Shown: in pieces, positions 34,082 through 45,500 of the stretch
Layout of the letters: every line of letters begins with the position of its first letter
Position numbering within the stretch: position 1 is the stretch's first letter
From: Hsuehochloa calcarea
Lineage: Eukaryota > Streptophyta > Magnoliopsida > Poales > Poaceae
DNA: 64,000 bases
Direction of reading: 5' to 3'
NCBI GenBank assembly: GCA_036346395.1
Contig: CM070604.1
Location: 39,645,662 to 39,709,661, forward strand
Made by a program: the position numbers and the translations under genes
The notes under the pieces: model-generated
Seen by the model: the letters and a program-made list of their open reading frames with translations, nothing else
Told to the model about the DNA's origin: nothing
Databases searched by the model: none

Positions 34082-34315
34082 CTCCTTTGATTAAAAAAAA
34101 CAGGCATGTAATAAAACTTTGTAGACTTTAGCTATCGATATTTTTTAAAATATTTAGATTAGATATATGAAAATTATATGTATAAATTTGTGTCAAGAAG
34201 TACTTTCATATTATTATAATTTTATTAGATTATACAAATATATTAAATAATAAGTAGTGATCAAATTTGTATTTTAGAGACTATGTCAATACTTTTTTTT
34301 GTGAGTTGAAGGGAG
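34082..34315. mobile_element. Stowaway-like MITE (234 bp), TSD TA
   Basis: It begins CTCCTTTGATT and ends (inverted) CTCCCTTCAACTCAC, flanked by TA on both sides (34080-34081 and 34316-34317). The interior is AT-rich and non-coding. The CTCCCT end is the signature of Tc1/mariner-derived Stowaway MITEs. Confidence 0.75.
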
Positions 34316-34559
34316 TAGCTAAGATGAAATAGGATAAACTAGAGTTAAAACATACCAATGGTAGACGTAGCAATACCATGGCATTGCCTATAAGAAAGGG
34401 TAATTAGGGATGACTATTATAGTGATCTGCGACAGTACTTGAAATAGCTCTATTAATTTGTCAGAGTACCTCGCTGCAATATTGTCAAGCTTTATCTTTT
34501 TATCTGATGGTTAAGAGAGACAAAAGCATCATAATATTACATTGTGATGGACAATGTTC

Positions 34560-37500
34560 ACATAGGCGTTAGGCGGGTGGTGGCGCCTAGGCGACCGAAC
34601 AGAATTGCAAACTAAGCAAGCGGGGTGAACACAGAATAGCAAGCATCAGTTCAAGCTTATGTATATGTTACATATATGTATGTATGCATATGTGTAATTA
34701 TGTTAGAAGAGATGTTACCTGGTAGTTTGGTGATGCAAATATATTTGAATTTTGAAGACTTGATGTAATGACCTTCATGAGTTGTCAATTGATGACTTGA
34801 TGCAATAAAAATATAATTTAAACAAGTAACATCAAATAGTTCAAACATTGAAACAAGTCACAAATGAAATAAGCAAGCCAAATATAAATAGCTCATGAGA
34901 TCTCACAAATAAAACAAGTAAGCGAAATATAAATAGAGTCGTATGATAAATTGATGATCAAATGAGTGAATGACTAGTCATCTTCTTCCTCATAATTTTT
35001 GGTTGGAATCACTTCTTCTTGGTCGGACTCATACTCAATTTCCTCCTCCTCATTGACCTCCTCCTCTTCCTCGGTATCGGACTTGAAATCTTCTTAATGA
35101 AGTTGTCTCACTCTTGCACTCTTACGAAGTTCTAAAACTTCATTAGCCCCACATGCTTCTTCAATTACCTTCTATGTAAGCCCTGTAGCGGACTCAACAT
35201 CTTGATCATCATCTCCACCTTCAATTAACCACCCTTGAGCTACATTAGCTTCAGAACCTATAATAGGATCTATGTTCTTCTTCTCTCTCTTCTCTTTTTT
35301 GTTCCTCAATTTGGCATTGTATTGAACATATACTAGATGGTTAAGGCAATCGACATCTAATTTGTTTCTTTTCTTTGTATGTATCTACGAAATGCAAAGT
35401 AAAATATAGTTAGCTAAATGTAACGTAATAATGTAGATATTGAGAATTCATACTTGATTCTTTACTATTTATAGAAGTTTAGAGGCAAACTAACCCCTTC
35501 AAAAGTGCTCCAATTTCTTTCACATGAACTAGATGTCAATGAGAGGATCCTTATGGCTATTTTTTTGTAACACGGGAACTTTACATCCATAAGTAGACCA
35601 CCATTTAGCTGCATATTAGGAACAAGAAAATAATTAGTACATGATAAATTTACAATCATGCATGTATTTACATTGACTAGTAATTATTAAACCTGGATTA
35701 AATTCATAGTCTTTGCAACCGGCCTTTGTTGCCGCTTTCCCAAAGTGGCCTTCTTGATCTTTGAATATACCCAACTCCACATTTAGCAATTGACTTTGCT
35801 TGTCGTCGTCATCATGGTAAAAAGTCTCCACACAAGTGAATACCCCATCCATGACAACATCATCCAAAAAAATAGAGTCATCATAATACTATAATATGGA
35901 TTCAAGAAGTATGCCGTCAAGTACAATGGAGAATCAAGCCTATCTTTCATCTTCTTGTCAATAATATCTATGATGAGGTTGTAGTTGTTCTCTATATTGT
36001 TCATGGTTTCCATAATTTCTTTCTTTACCTTTTGAATTTCTCCATAAAGAAAGGCCATAGAAGGCTTCACATCCCCATCAACCATTTGAAGAACCTTTAC
36101 TAATGGCACAAATACTCTCAAGCAAAGAGAAACACCATCCCAAAAGGCTCTACTAACCAATATAGCAGTGGATGCCTTGCCTTTGCCTTTTTTTTTTACA
36201 ATGGATGCAATTTTCCCATTCTTGGCTAAGCGCCATCGACCTTAGTTGGAGTTTCTTCTCAAACAAGCTTTGCAAAGTGAGAAAAGAGGAAGCAAATCTA
36301 GTCACCCCGGGCCTTATTATATCCCTCTTCTTTGTAAATTTTCTCATCAAGGCCAATGTCTTATGGTGCGAGTAGATAAAAATGGTTAGTGACTTAGCTT
36401 GATCATGTATCTTCTTGAACCTTGCAATGCTCCCAATTCCTTGTAGCATCAAGTTGATAGTGTGGGTTGTACATGAGCTCCAAAATATGCTAGGCCTTTT
36501 GTCCTTCGATAATGCCTTCGCCGCCATGTTGTTTGAAGTATTATCGGTGACAACTTGGACAACATGGGCCACACCTATTTTTTCAATACAAGAATCCACA
36601 TATTGAAAGATGAGCTCTCCAGTGTGCGACTCATCAGATGCCTCCTTTGATTATAGGAAACATGACCCCTGTGCTACAATGCACACACATGTTCATAATG
36701 CTCCTCCTTTTTGATCAATCCATGCATCACCACAATAGAGCACCCTGTCTTGGCCCTCTCTTCTTCATGGTCCCTCAATAACCCCTTGGTTCTATCCACT
36801 TCCTCATATAACAACTTCTCCCGCACATCGTGTTGAGAAGGGCGAATAAAGCCAGGGCCAAAGCGGCCAATGGCTTTACACATTTGCGCAAAGGCATCAT
36901 TGTTGATGGAGTTGAAAGGTACACCTAAAATATGCTATAATTATACAATAGTACTTATGTTAGTAAACAACGCCAGGAAGTCATTCGCATATTATTAATA
37001 AATAGACATGACAAAAGTTGTAAGTTATTACCTGATTCATAAATCCACCTAGCAACATATTGCCTCACTTTATGGAGTCTTTCTTTCCATTTGGTAGCAC
37101 TAATTGCTTGTTGTCGTAGTTCTTTGGAGCTCAATGTACTAGGATCAATAGGCATTGCAAACTTATCCATGGCCCCAACTTCCGACGTGCTGAGCATCCT
37201 ACATTTTCAAGTTCAAGATCTTCATTAACATCACCGGTGACATCCTCATCAATGATAACTTCATTTCTAACTTCTTGTTCTTTATCTTTTCTAGTCTTCC
37301 TCTTATGTTCTGCCTCCTCGATTGATTTAATGCACTTCTCTTGATCTTCTTTTGTGGACAACAGGCATTTAGCAACATTGCCCCTAATGTGAGCAATATG
37401 TTGCTTTATCCTATACACTCCTTCGGAAATAATTTTGTTGCACAACTTGCATTTTACTTTATCCAGATTGTTCGGATCAATCAACACTCCATACTCCCAC

Positions 37501-38490
37501 CCTATGCCCTTGGATTTCCTCTTAAGACTATCCGTAGTCACCTCCATCGTGGCAGACGCAACAGATGACATCCTACAATTGATGAACATTGATAAACAAT
37601 TTACAAACTTACAATAATAATTCCTACAACGCAGTCAATGCTACAGTAACAGTACTAGTGTATGTACTACTAACTAAAGTACTAATAATTGATAAAACAC
37701 ACACTACTACTGGCTGCACACTAATTAGTAATTACTAATATAGTACTACTAATCATACATTCATACTACTAAACTACTAAAGTAGTACAAGACTACAAGT
37801 ACAGAGCAAAGCAGCTACTTATCCCTTCGGCCTTCGCCCCTGCCTTAGCTACCAGTCTACTGTCTACCACCGACAGTCCGACACCGAGCGCCGAGTCGTC
37901 GACTACTCCACAAGGCGCAAGCCGAGGCGGCGCAGATCCAACGGCGACGAGGCGAGAGAGGAAGCAGTCCAGCGAGAGGGGGCGCAGGGGGAGGCGAGGA
38001 CCAGAGAGAGGGGACGCACAAGAGGCGGCAGCGCGGCGCAGAGAGGAGACGAGGCCAGCGAGAGGGGGAGGCGAGGCACACAAGAGGCGAGGTGCAGGGG
38101 GAGGCCAGAGGTGGCTGACCTGAGGCGCGACGGCGACGGGGAACCGGGGAGAAGTTGCGCGACGGTGATAGGGAGCTAGAGGAGGTGGCGGCGCGCGACC
38201 GCGACGGGAGTAGCCGAGCCGAGCGACCGCTTACTTTTATCCTTGTACTGTTTTTCTTCCTGCCGCTTCCTTCCTGTTTGGCTTCCTTCCCGCTTTACTG
38301 TTTTTCTTCCCGCCGCGCTAACTCCGCCTCAGCACGCCAGGCGCCGCCTCGGGCCGCCCAGCCTCGCGCCGCCTGTGACCGCCTAGCGCCGCCCAGCTTC
38401 GGCTAGGCGCTCGCCCGCCTAGGTCTTCGACTGGCACCAAATCGCGGCGCTTTGGCTATGCCTAGCACCTAGGCGTCCGCTTAGGGGATC
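34560..38490 (-). mobile_element. hAT DNA transposon, degenerate
   Basis: The transposase remnant on the minus strand is bracketed by GC-rich subterminal DNA with repeated CCTAGGCG/TAGGCGG motifs at both ends (34563-34592 and 38370-38480). Such motifs are common as transposase-binding repeats in plant hAT elements. I could not find a clean 8-bp target duplication, so the ends are approximate. The right end lies about 1 kb upstream of the FAB1-like start codon. Confidence 0.75.
34974..37571 (-). pseudogene. hAT transposase (BED finger, DUF659, hAT dimerisation domain), broken
   Basis: The likely start is ATG at 37571 (minus strand), directly after a splice-acceptor-like TTGTAG. The N-terminal BED zinc finger reads WEYGVLIDPNNLDKVKCKLC...IKQHIAHIRGNVAKC. 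A frameshift near 37165 precedes MDKFAMPIDPSTLSSKELRQ. A GTAATA donor near 37032 and an acceptor near 36927 suggest an intron. The next segment (AIGRFGPGFIRPSQHDVREKLL) leads to GCSIVV, and the DAW catalytic motif then appears only in another frame. VVQVVTDNTSNNMAAK and FWSSCTTHTINLMLQGIG near 36440-36560 belong to DUF659. The dimerisation domain (SSCERNWSTFEG) lies near 35500. The acidic C-terminus ends at 34974 and has in-frame stops. There are several frameshifts and stops; this is a dead copy. Confidence 0.88.
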
Positions 38491-39515
38491 ATTGATGATG
38501 GAGAATATGAATTCAGTTAAGATACGTACACTTCACAGGGTTCATCTATCTTCCGAGCACTTTTGAAATACTTTTGTTTAATAACCCGTACAAATAATTC
38601 AAATTTTTTTATGTTGAACTAAAACTACAACTACGCTAAGGATTTCACGGCAAGGAAAGACTCTTTTTCTGAGATGAGAAAAAGACACACTTGAGACCTA
38701 AGAACAGAACATAGAGCAAAACACATGTAGCAAAGTCAACACATGTCAAGTGGAAGCAAATCATTTTTTTTAAACAGGGGAAGCAAATCAATTTTAAACA
38801 CACAAAAGCCAACTCAAACCCACAATTCGGATTGGTTCACCACCTAATCCTATTCAATAAAAGGGGGAAAAAAAGAACGAGAAGTAATGGAATACTTTCT
38901 CAGTTTTTTTTTCCCATCAAGGAACACAAGTCCATTGCCCATTGGCTTTGACCAATAAAAGATATAAAAAAGGCAACAAAAGGAAAAGGAGAAAAAACGA
39001 ATTAAAAAGGAAAGAAAACACTAAAATCCGCAACACCTACCAAAGTTTTTTTTTTCTCCTACCCCGCTTACCTTTTCTCCCCCTTTTCTATATGGGATCG
39101 CTCTATATCTACCTCCATCCCCCCACCAGCAAAAGCTGCTTCTCCCCCATGGGCGTCTCCCCCTTCCCCTCCTCCACCTGCCCCGTCCCAAACCCCACTC
39201 GCCCTTGGTCTCCGCCTCTGCCGCCGGTTCCCGTCTCCCCCTTCTGCTGGATTCGAGAGCTTCGAGCCATGCTGCCCTTCTTGCGCGCTGCGTGTTCGAC
39301 GGAATGCCTCGGTTGCGCAGACGGCAAGAAACGCTAGGACTAGGCGCTCCGCGGGTCCCTTTAGTTCCCCTCTGACGATTTGTACCTTTTGGTTTGGCGT
39401 GGTTGTTTTCTGTGATTTGTGGGCGTCTTTGGTTATAGAGTCTATAGAGAAATCAGGAAGTGCTAGGTTTGGTTCTCCTCAGTATTTTTTACTTTTTAGC
39501 GGGCTCGCTGCTTTT
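38491..39515 (+). promoter_or_regulatory. Upstream region and 5' UTR of the FAB1-like gene
   Basis: TA-rich sites (CTATATGGG near 39088 and CTCTATATCTAC near 39101) precede a CT-rich stretch, as expected for a plant promoter and leader. A 22-codon open frame starts at ATG 39269 and could be an upstream ORF. A T-rich stretch ending TTTTTTACTTTTTAG at 39485-39499 looks like a splice acceptor just before the chosen start codon, suggesting a 5' UTR intron. The donor is not certain. A longer frame at 38942-39337 ends in a stop before the gene and is not considered coding. Confidence 0.5.
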
Positions 39516-42500
39516 ATGGGAGTGCCCGTCGCGCAGAAGTCCGATTCTTGGATTGCTGACCTTGCGATGACGCACTGCGGCGGCAGCGAGTGCCGCGACG
39601 TTGGCGTTCGGCCTATTAACGGTGGCCGAGGTGGTGCCATGGGGCAGCGTGGTGACGGCATGGATGGGCCTCCGATGTCCCCACCGGAGCGCGTCCCTAC
39701 GCCGTCTACATCGAGGCTCGCCGGGTGGCGGCGCTTCTCGTCGCCTGGTCCTCTCCGATGCTCAACACCAAGGTGAGTAATTGACTTCCTTACATACCTT
39801 GGAGGGAATAACTATTAATAGCGTGCTCACTGAATATAAATTACTGGGTGTAGGAGTGGTTTTTATGAGGATGGTGAGGATTCAGAGCGGTATTTCTCCC
39901 CGCAGAGTGAGTTTTCTCAAGACACTTCTGATACGGATTCGATGAGCACAAGTATTAGTAGGATGTATACCTTTAGGCTGGGGACTTCGAGCCCGGTAGA
40001 TAGTCCTATGAAACGATTGGGACTAGGAGACACAAGTCCTCCCTCCAGGAGTGGCCATTCCAGCCAATATTCACCTATCTACCCTTTGAATTCTGGCCAT
40101 GGCTCTGATGATGTTGATTATTCTAGCTTTGTGGATTCACCCATTTGCGATGATGAACAGAATAATAATGCCGTACAGCCAATTGATTTCGAGAGTAATA
40201 GACTCATTTGGTATCCACCACCGCCTCAGGATGAGGGTGATGACTTTGAAAATGGTTTTTTTGAATATGATGATGATGACGACGACGCCGACGACGCCGC
40301 TGATGTTGGTGATGTGAAGATCTTCAGACATGTTAACCATGATTATGGTGGTGGTGATGATTTACTGGGAATCAAAGGAAAACATAATATAGCTCATAAA
40401 GAGTTCTTAAAGAATGCTTTACATGGGCATTTCAAGGCTCTTGTGGCCCAATTACTCCAAGGTCATGGAGTTGATCCTGTGGATGGATGGTCGGACATAC
40501 TATCCTCATTAGCATGGCAGGCAGCTACCTTTGTTCGGCCAGACACAAGCAAAGGTGGTAGCATGGATCCCACCGACTATGTCAAAGTCAAATGTGTAGC
40601 ATCAGGGAATCCTAACGATAGGTATGCCCTTTAATGAATTACCTGTATCGAAGAATTACGTGACAAGCTCATGGTATTTTTGGAGCTAAATGTTGTTAAT
40701 CTGTTTGCAGTACTTTCGTTAAAGGTGTTGTTTGTTCTAAAAATGTAAAACACAAACGTATGGTGTCAAAGCATGAGAACCCTAGGTTGCTTCTTTTGGG
40801 AGGAGCACTGGAACACCAAAAGGTTACGAACAAACTAGCATCGATAAACAACATTCTTGAACAGGTCATGCCTCTGTCATTTTCCAATTATGATATGTTT
40901 ATCCTGATTGTTCTCATATGTCCATAATTGACTGTTAAGTGTGATATGTACAGGAAAAGGAGTATCTTAAGAATGCAGTTGCAAAGATAGAGGCCCTACG
41001 ACCTCATGTCTTGCTGGTTGAAAAAAGTGTGCCATTGTATGCTCAACAGCTTCTTGCAAAAGATATTTCGTTAGTACTGAATGTCAAGAGATCACTTCTC
41101 GAAAGGATATCACGCTGCACAGGTGCTCAAATTGCATCGTCCATTGAAAATGTCACTTCAGCAAGACTTGGACAATGCCAAACATTCTGGATTGAAAGAG
41201 TTGCAGAATCTTCATCTCCAAAGAGCTCAAACAAAAGTCTGTGAAGACACTGATGTTTTTGATGGTTGTCCAAGACGCTTGGGCTGCACGGTAATGCATA
41301 AAACTATTCACTGCCTTTCAAAGATCATCAGTATTCAATACCATAATCAATTAAGGGTCAATTCTCACCATATTGTTACTTTGGCGGGTTGGCCCAAGTG
41401 TTATACTTCCATTCTCTTTTTGTTTATTCGTTCTTTTAACTTTTCTTCTGAGGATGGCAAAGCACTTTGTTTTATAGGTCTGTCAATCCTGTACTTATCT
41501 TTGGAACTTATTTTTGTTTGAATTGTTTTTCGTATTGTGATTATGACTTATCTAATAAAACCAATATGTTTTTTCCTAGGTCCTTCTAAGAGGCTCATCC
41601 TACGAGGAGTTAAGGAAGGTCAAGCTTGCTCTACAGTTTGCTTTATTTGCAGCATATCACCTATCACTTGAGACCTCGTATCTTGCAGATGAGGGTGCAA
41701 CACTACCAAAGATCCCTTCAGATCTTCCAGCTCTTCCACTTGAGAAGAATATAGATTGTGTGAATTATTCCTCAAGTTACTGTCGGCAGAATTTCAATGA
41801 TATTGAAATAGTTGGTGACAGAATTTCAGAAAATGGGTGCAGCATGCCCCCAAAGTGTCTTGATGGTTCTTTAAAACTGTTATCCACAGATCAATCTTTT
41901 GCGAGGACTAACTTTAATCAGGAAGAATACATTGGTGGAACTAACGACATATTTCCTTATTCCCCAAGATCCTCTCTTGATAATGGTTGTATACCACCTC
42001 TAGACATAACAAGTGTCCAGACATCCAAAAGTTCACCTACCTGGGTCAGAAAAAGGGCAGCAACAGATCTACATTTTGGTCATAATATTCATAGAGATGA
42101 AATGGTTGGTGAGATTTTGAGAGTAGAAAGTGACTTGGACAATGGTTGGCATCACATATCAGACGAAGAATGTACAGTAGTAGCCATACGTGATCATAAT
42201 GAGAGTCACAATGAATATTTCCCAACATCTGAGAATCCACAGAGAATTTTGGTTTCCTTGTCAATTGCATGCCCTCTGAGAGGAATTGTATGCAAGCAAT
42301 CTCAGCTCCTTCGCATAAAGTTCTATGGTAATTTTGATAAACCACTTGGAAGATATTTCCGTGAAGATTTATTCAATCAGGTATCACATTGTCATCAACC
42401 TTTCTATTTGTACAAGCACTGACCTTGTACTACCTTATTAATATGTTTGGTCTTTGTTGCCAGACTTCATGCTGTGAATCTTGCAAGGAGCCTGCAGAAT

Positions 42501-45500
42501 CTCATGTTCGATGTTACACCCATCAACAAGGCAGTCTCACAATCAGTGTTAGAAATATTGCATCTGTAAGGTTACCTGGGGAGAATGATGGGAAGATATG
42601 GATGTGGCATAGGTGCCTCAGGTGCAAACCAAAAGATGGAATCCCTCCAGCAACACAAAGAGTAGTGATGTCCGATGCAGCATGTGGACTTTCTTTCGGG
42701 AAGTTTCTGGAACTTAGCTTTTCAAATCGCGCAACAGCTAATCGAATTGCCTGTTGTGGACATTCCCTCCAGAGGGACTGTCTTCGTTTTTATGGGTATG
42801 TGATTGCTTCTTGTAGTAAAATCTTCCGTTTTAGGGCCAATGTTAATCTTATCATTCTCCATCAACAGGTTTGGGAGCATGGTTGCTGTCTTCCGCTATT
42901 CTCCTGTAGACATTCTGTCTGTCAACTTGCCGGCCTCGATATTGGACTTTGCTTGTCCAGTAGCTCAAGATTGGGTCATCAAAGAGGCTGCTGATGTATG
43001 TTGATGTAAATAAGTTTCTTTATTTAGGGCCTGTTTGGCCTAGTTTCAGGCTGAAGCTCACCTAAAGCTATAAGCTGTGGCCAAACACACAGTTTTTCAA
43101 GATGCTGAAGCCCACCTAAAGCTATAAGCTGTGGGGAGTGGCCTTTTTGGCTTCTCAATCTTTCCCCACCCCATCTCCCCATCTCTCTCCATCCCACCTC
43201 CCTTACAAGCTAGCATTGTTAGTTTTTACCAAACGGCTTGCCCAGCTTTTATGAGAAGCTAGCTTTGTAGGCTTCTCCACCATAAGCCCCTAAAGCTAGC
43301 GTTTAGGAGAAGCTAGGAGCCTGGGAAAAATAGGCCCTTACATGTGTGCTCAAAGTGCCCCTTTGACATCCTTTTTGTGAGATTTATTTCCCTATTCAAA
43401 TTATTTTACTTGCAGGTAGCCAATACGAAGGAGCACTTGTACAGGGAGATCTTTGACAAACTTGACTGCTTTGAAAAGATAGTTTCAGCCCAAAATGTGA
43501 GCATGAAGGCAGGCTTGAATACACTTCTTGTTGATCTTAAGGATTTGATTAAAGTTGAGTGGAAGAAGTATGATGTAAGTTCAACTGTTGCATGGTTTTT
43601 ATTAATTTGCTGTTAAACTGTTCAATAGGTTTTCTACATGCTGTGCTGGATGTTTGATTTGTTTGTCATTAATGTTCATTATTTTTCAGGTATTGCCGGA
43701 TTTCCTAGCATAGAGGAGTTACATACGCTTGAACCAACTATAGATATTCTAGAGCTCAATCGCCTTAGGCGACAGCTTGTACTTGACGCGCACATATGGG
43801 ATCGCAGACTGTACATGATACACTCACTTACCAAGGAGAACTGTCATACTGTGCCAACTGATGCACATTGTCTACAGAAGCTTCCTGAAAGCTTGTTAGA
43901 AGAGCCAAAGGATGTGATTTCCAGTAAACAGGAGAATATGGCTAATTCACTAGAACATACACAGTCATGTTCATTGACAGTGATCACAAATACTGGGAAA
44001 CCATTGGTCAGCAGAGAACAGAGCGACACAACCGTGTCACATTTTGGGTTGAAAATCGACACTATAGATACCCTCCAGTCTGTTGAAGGCCATGCCGGTT
44101 CAGCTGATCAATTTGTCTCGGGCCCATGGGAGATACAGAGTGATGGGGTTCTGACTGATGAACTTATGCTTGAAAAAACTTTGGAGAGGTCACAGACTTC
44201 TGCGTCCAATCTTTCTGACAGAATTGACTTAGCATGGATTGGCTCTAGTCAGTTTGTTAATGATCCATCAAAGTGTAGCATGGAGGCACTTCCAGTCATA
44301 CCTCCTACTTCTCTTATTGATGATCCCTCCTACCGGAAGGTTATAGCGCCAATTAGAATAAGATCATTTGATTCTGCCATCAATTTCAGAGATAGGTTAT
44401 TACCTGTCTATGGTTCGAATGGAAGCATAAGAAGAGCTTATTCGCAAAGGCCTCCAAGGGCTCTTGAGAGAACAGGCAGGGGTTTGTCCCCAACATTCAC
44501 AAATAATCTGTCACTTCATGTTCCTGGTATGATGGATGGTGAGGGTCGTTTTCTTCTACCGCAAAATGCTTCAGATGTTGTTGTTCCAATTTACGATGAT
44601 GAGCCGTCCAGCATGATAGCCCATGCCATGACTGTCCCGGAATATCACAGCTTCTTGTCGCCACTGCTGGATCAGCGTAATGAATTGGACAGATTTAGTG
44701 CCTTGAAATCTGTGGATCAGAATTCCACTTCTAGGAGCTGTTCAAATGTATCAATGTGGAGCTATGGCTCTGACCAACCTCAACCTAGAGCTGGAAATGA
44801 TTCCAAGGATATTCATTTGACAGTTTCTTTTGAGGATGAAGATTCGTGTTCTGTGGATAAGGCAAAATTTTCTGTAACATGTTATTTTGCAAAGCAGTTT
44901 GATGCAATCAGGAGAAAGTGCTGTCCAGATGAACTGGACTACATCCGTTCTTTGAGTCGCTGCAAGAGATGGAGTGCTCAAGGTGGCAAGAGTAATGTGT
45001 ACTTTGCCAAAACACTAGACGACAGATTTGTCATAAAGCAAGTGACCCGAACAGAATTAGATTCATTTGAGGACTATGCAGCAGAGTACTTCAAATATTT
45101 AACAGAGTCTGTATTTTCTGGAAGCCCAACTTGCCTTGCTAAAGTCCTTGGTCTTTACCAGGTTTGTAATGCTTCATGTGTTTGTGGAGTCTTGTGAAAT
45201 TGAAACATGTGAACTTAACTGCTACTCATTTATGCACTAGGTCATTGCCAAGAACTTGAGAGATGGAAAGGAACTGAAGATGGATGTAATGGTCATGGAA
45301 AATCTTTTTTTCAAGAGGAAGGTATCAAGAATATATGACCTGAAAGGCTCCTTGCGGTCCCGTTACAACCCTGATACATCAGGAAACAACAAGGTTCTCT
45401 TAGATCTTAATCTATTAGAGACACTTCATACAAAGCCCATTTTTCTTGGAAGCAAAGCAAAACGAAGGTTGGAACGGGCTGTCTGGAATGATACTTCTTT

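Noticed and set aside
38942..39337. 131-codon ORF upstream of FAB1
   Set aside because: It ends in a stop before the gene, starts in AT-rich DNA and has no domain; treated as promoter and 5' UTR.
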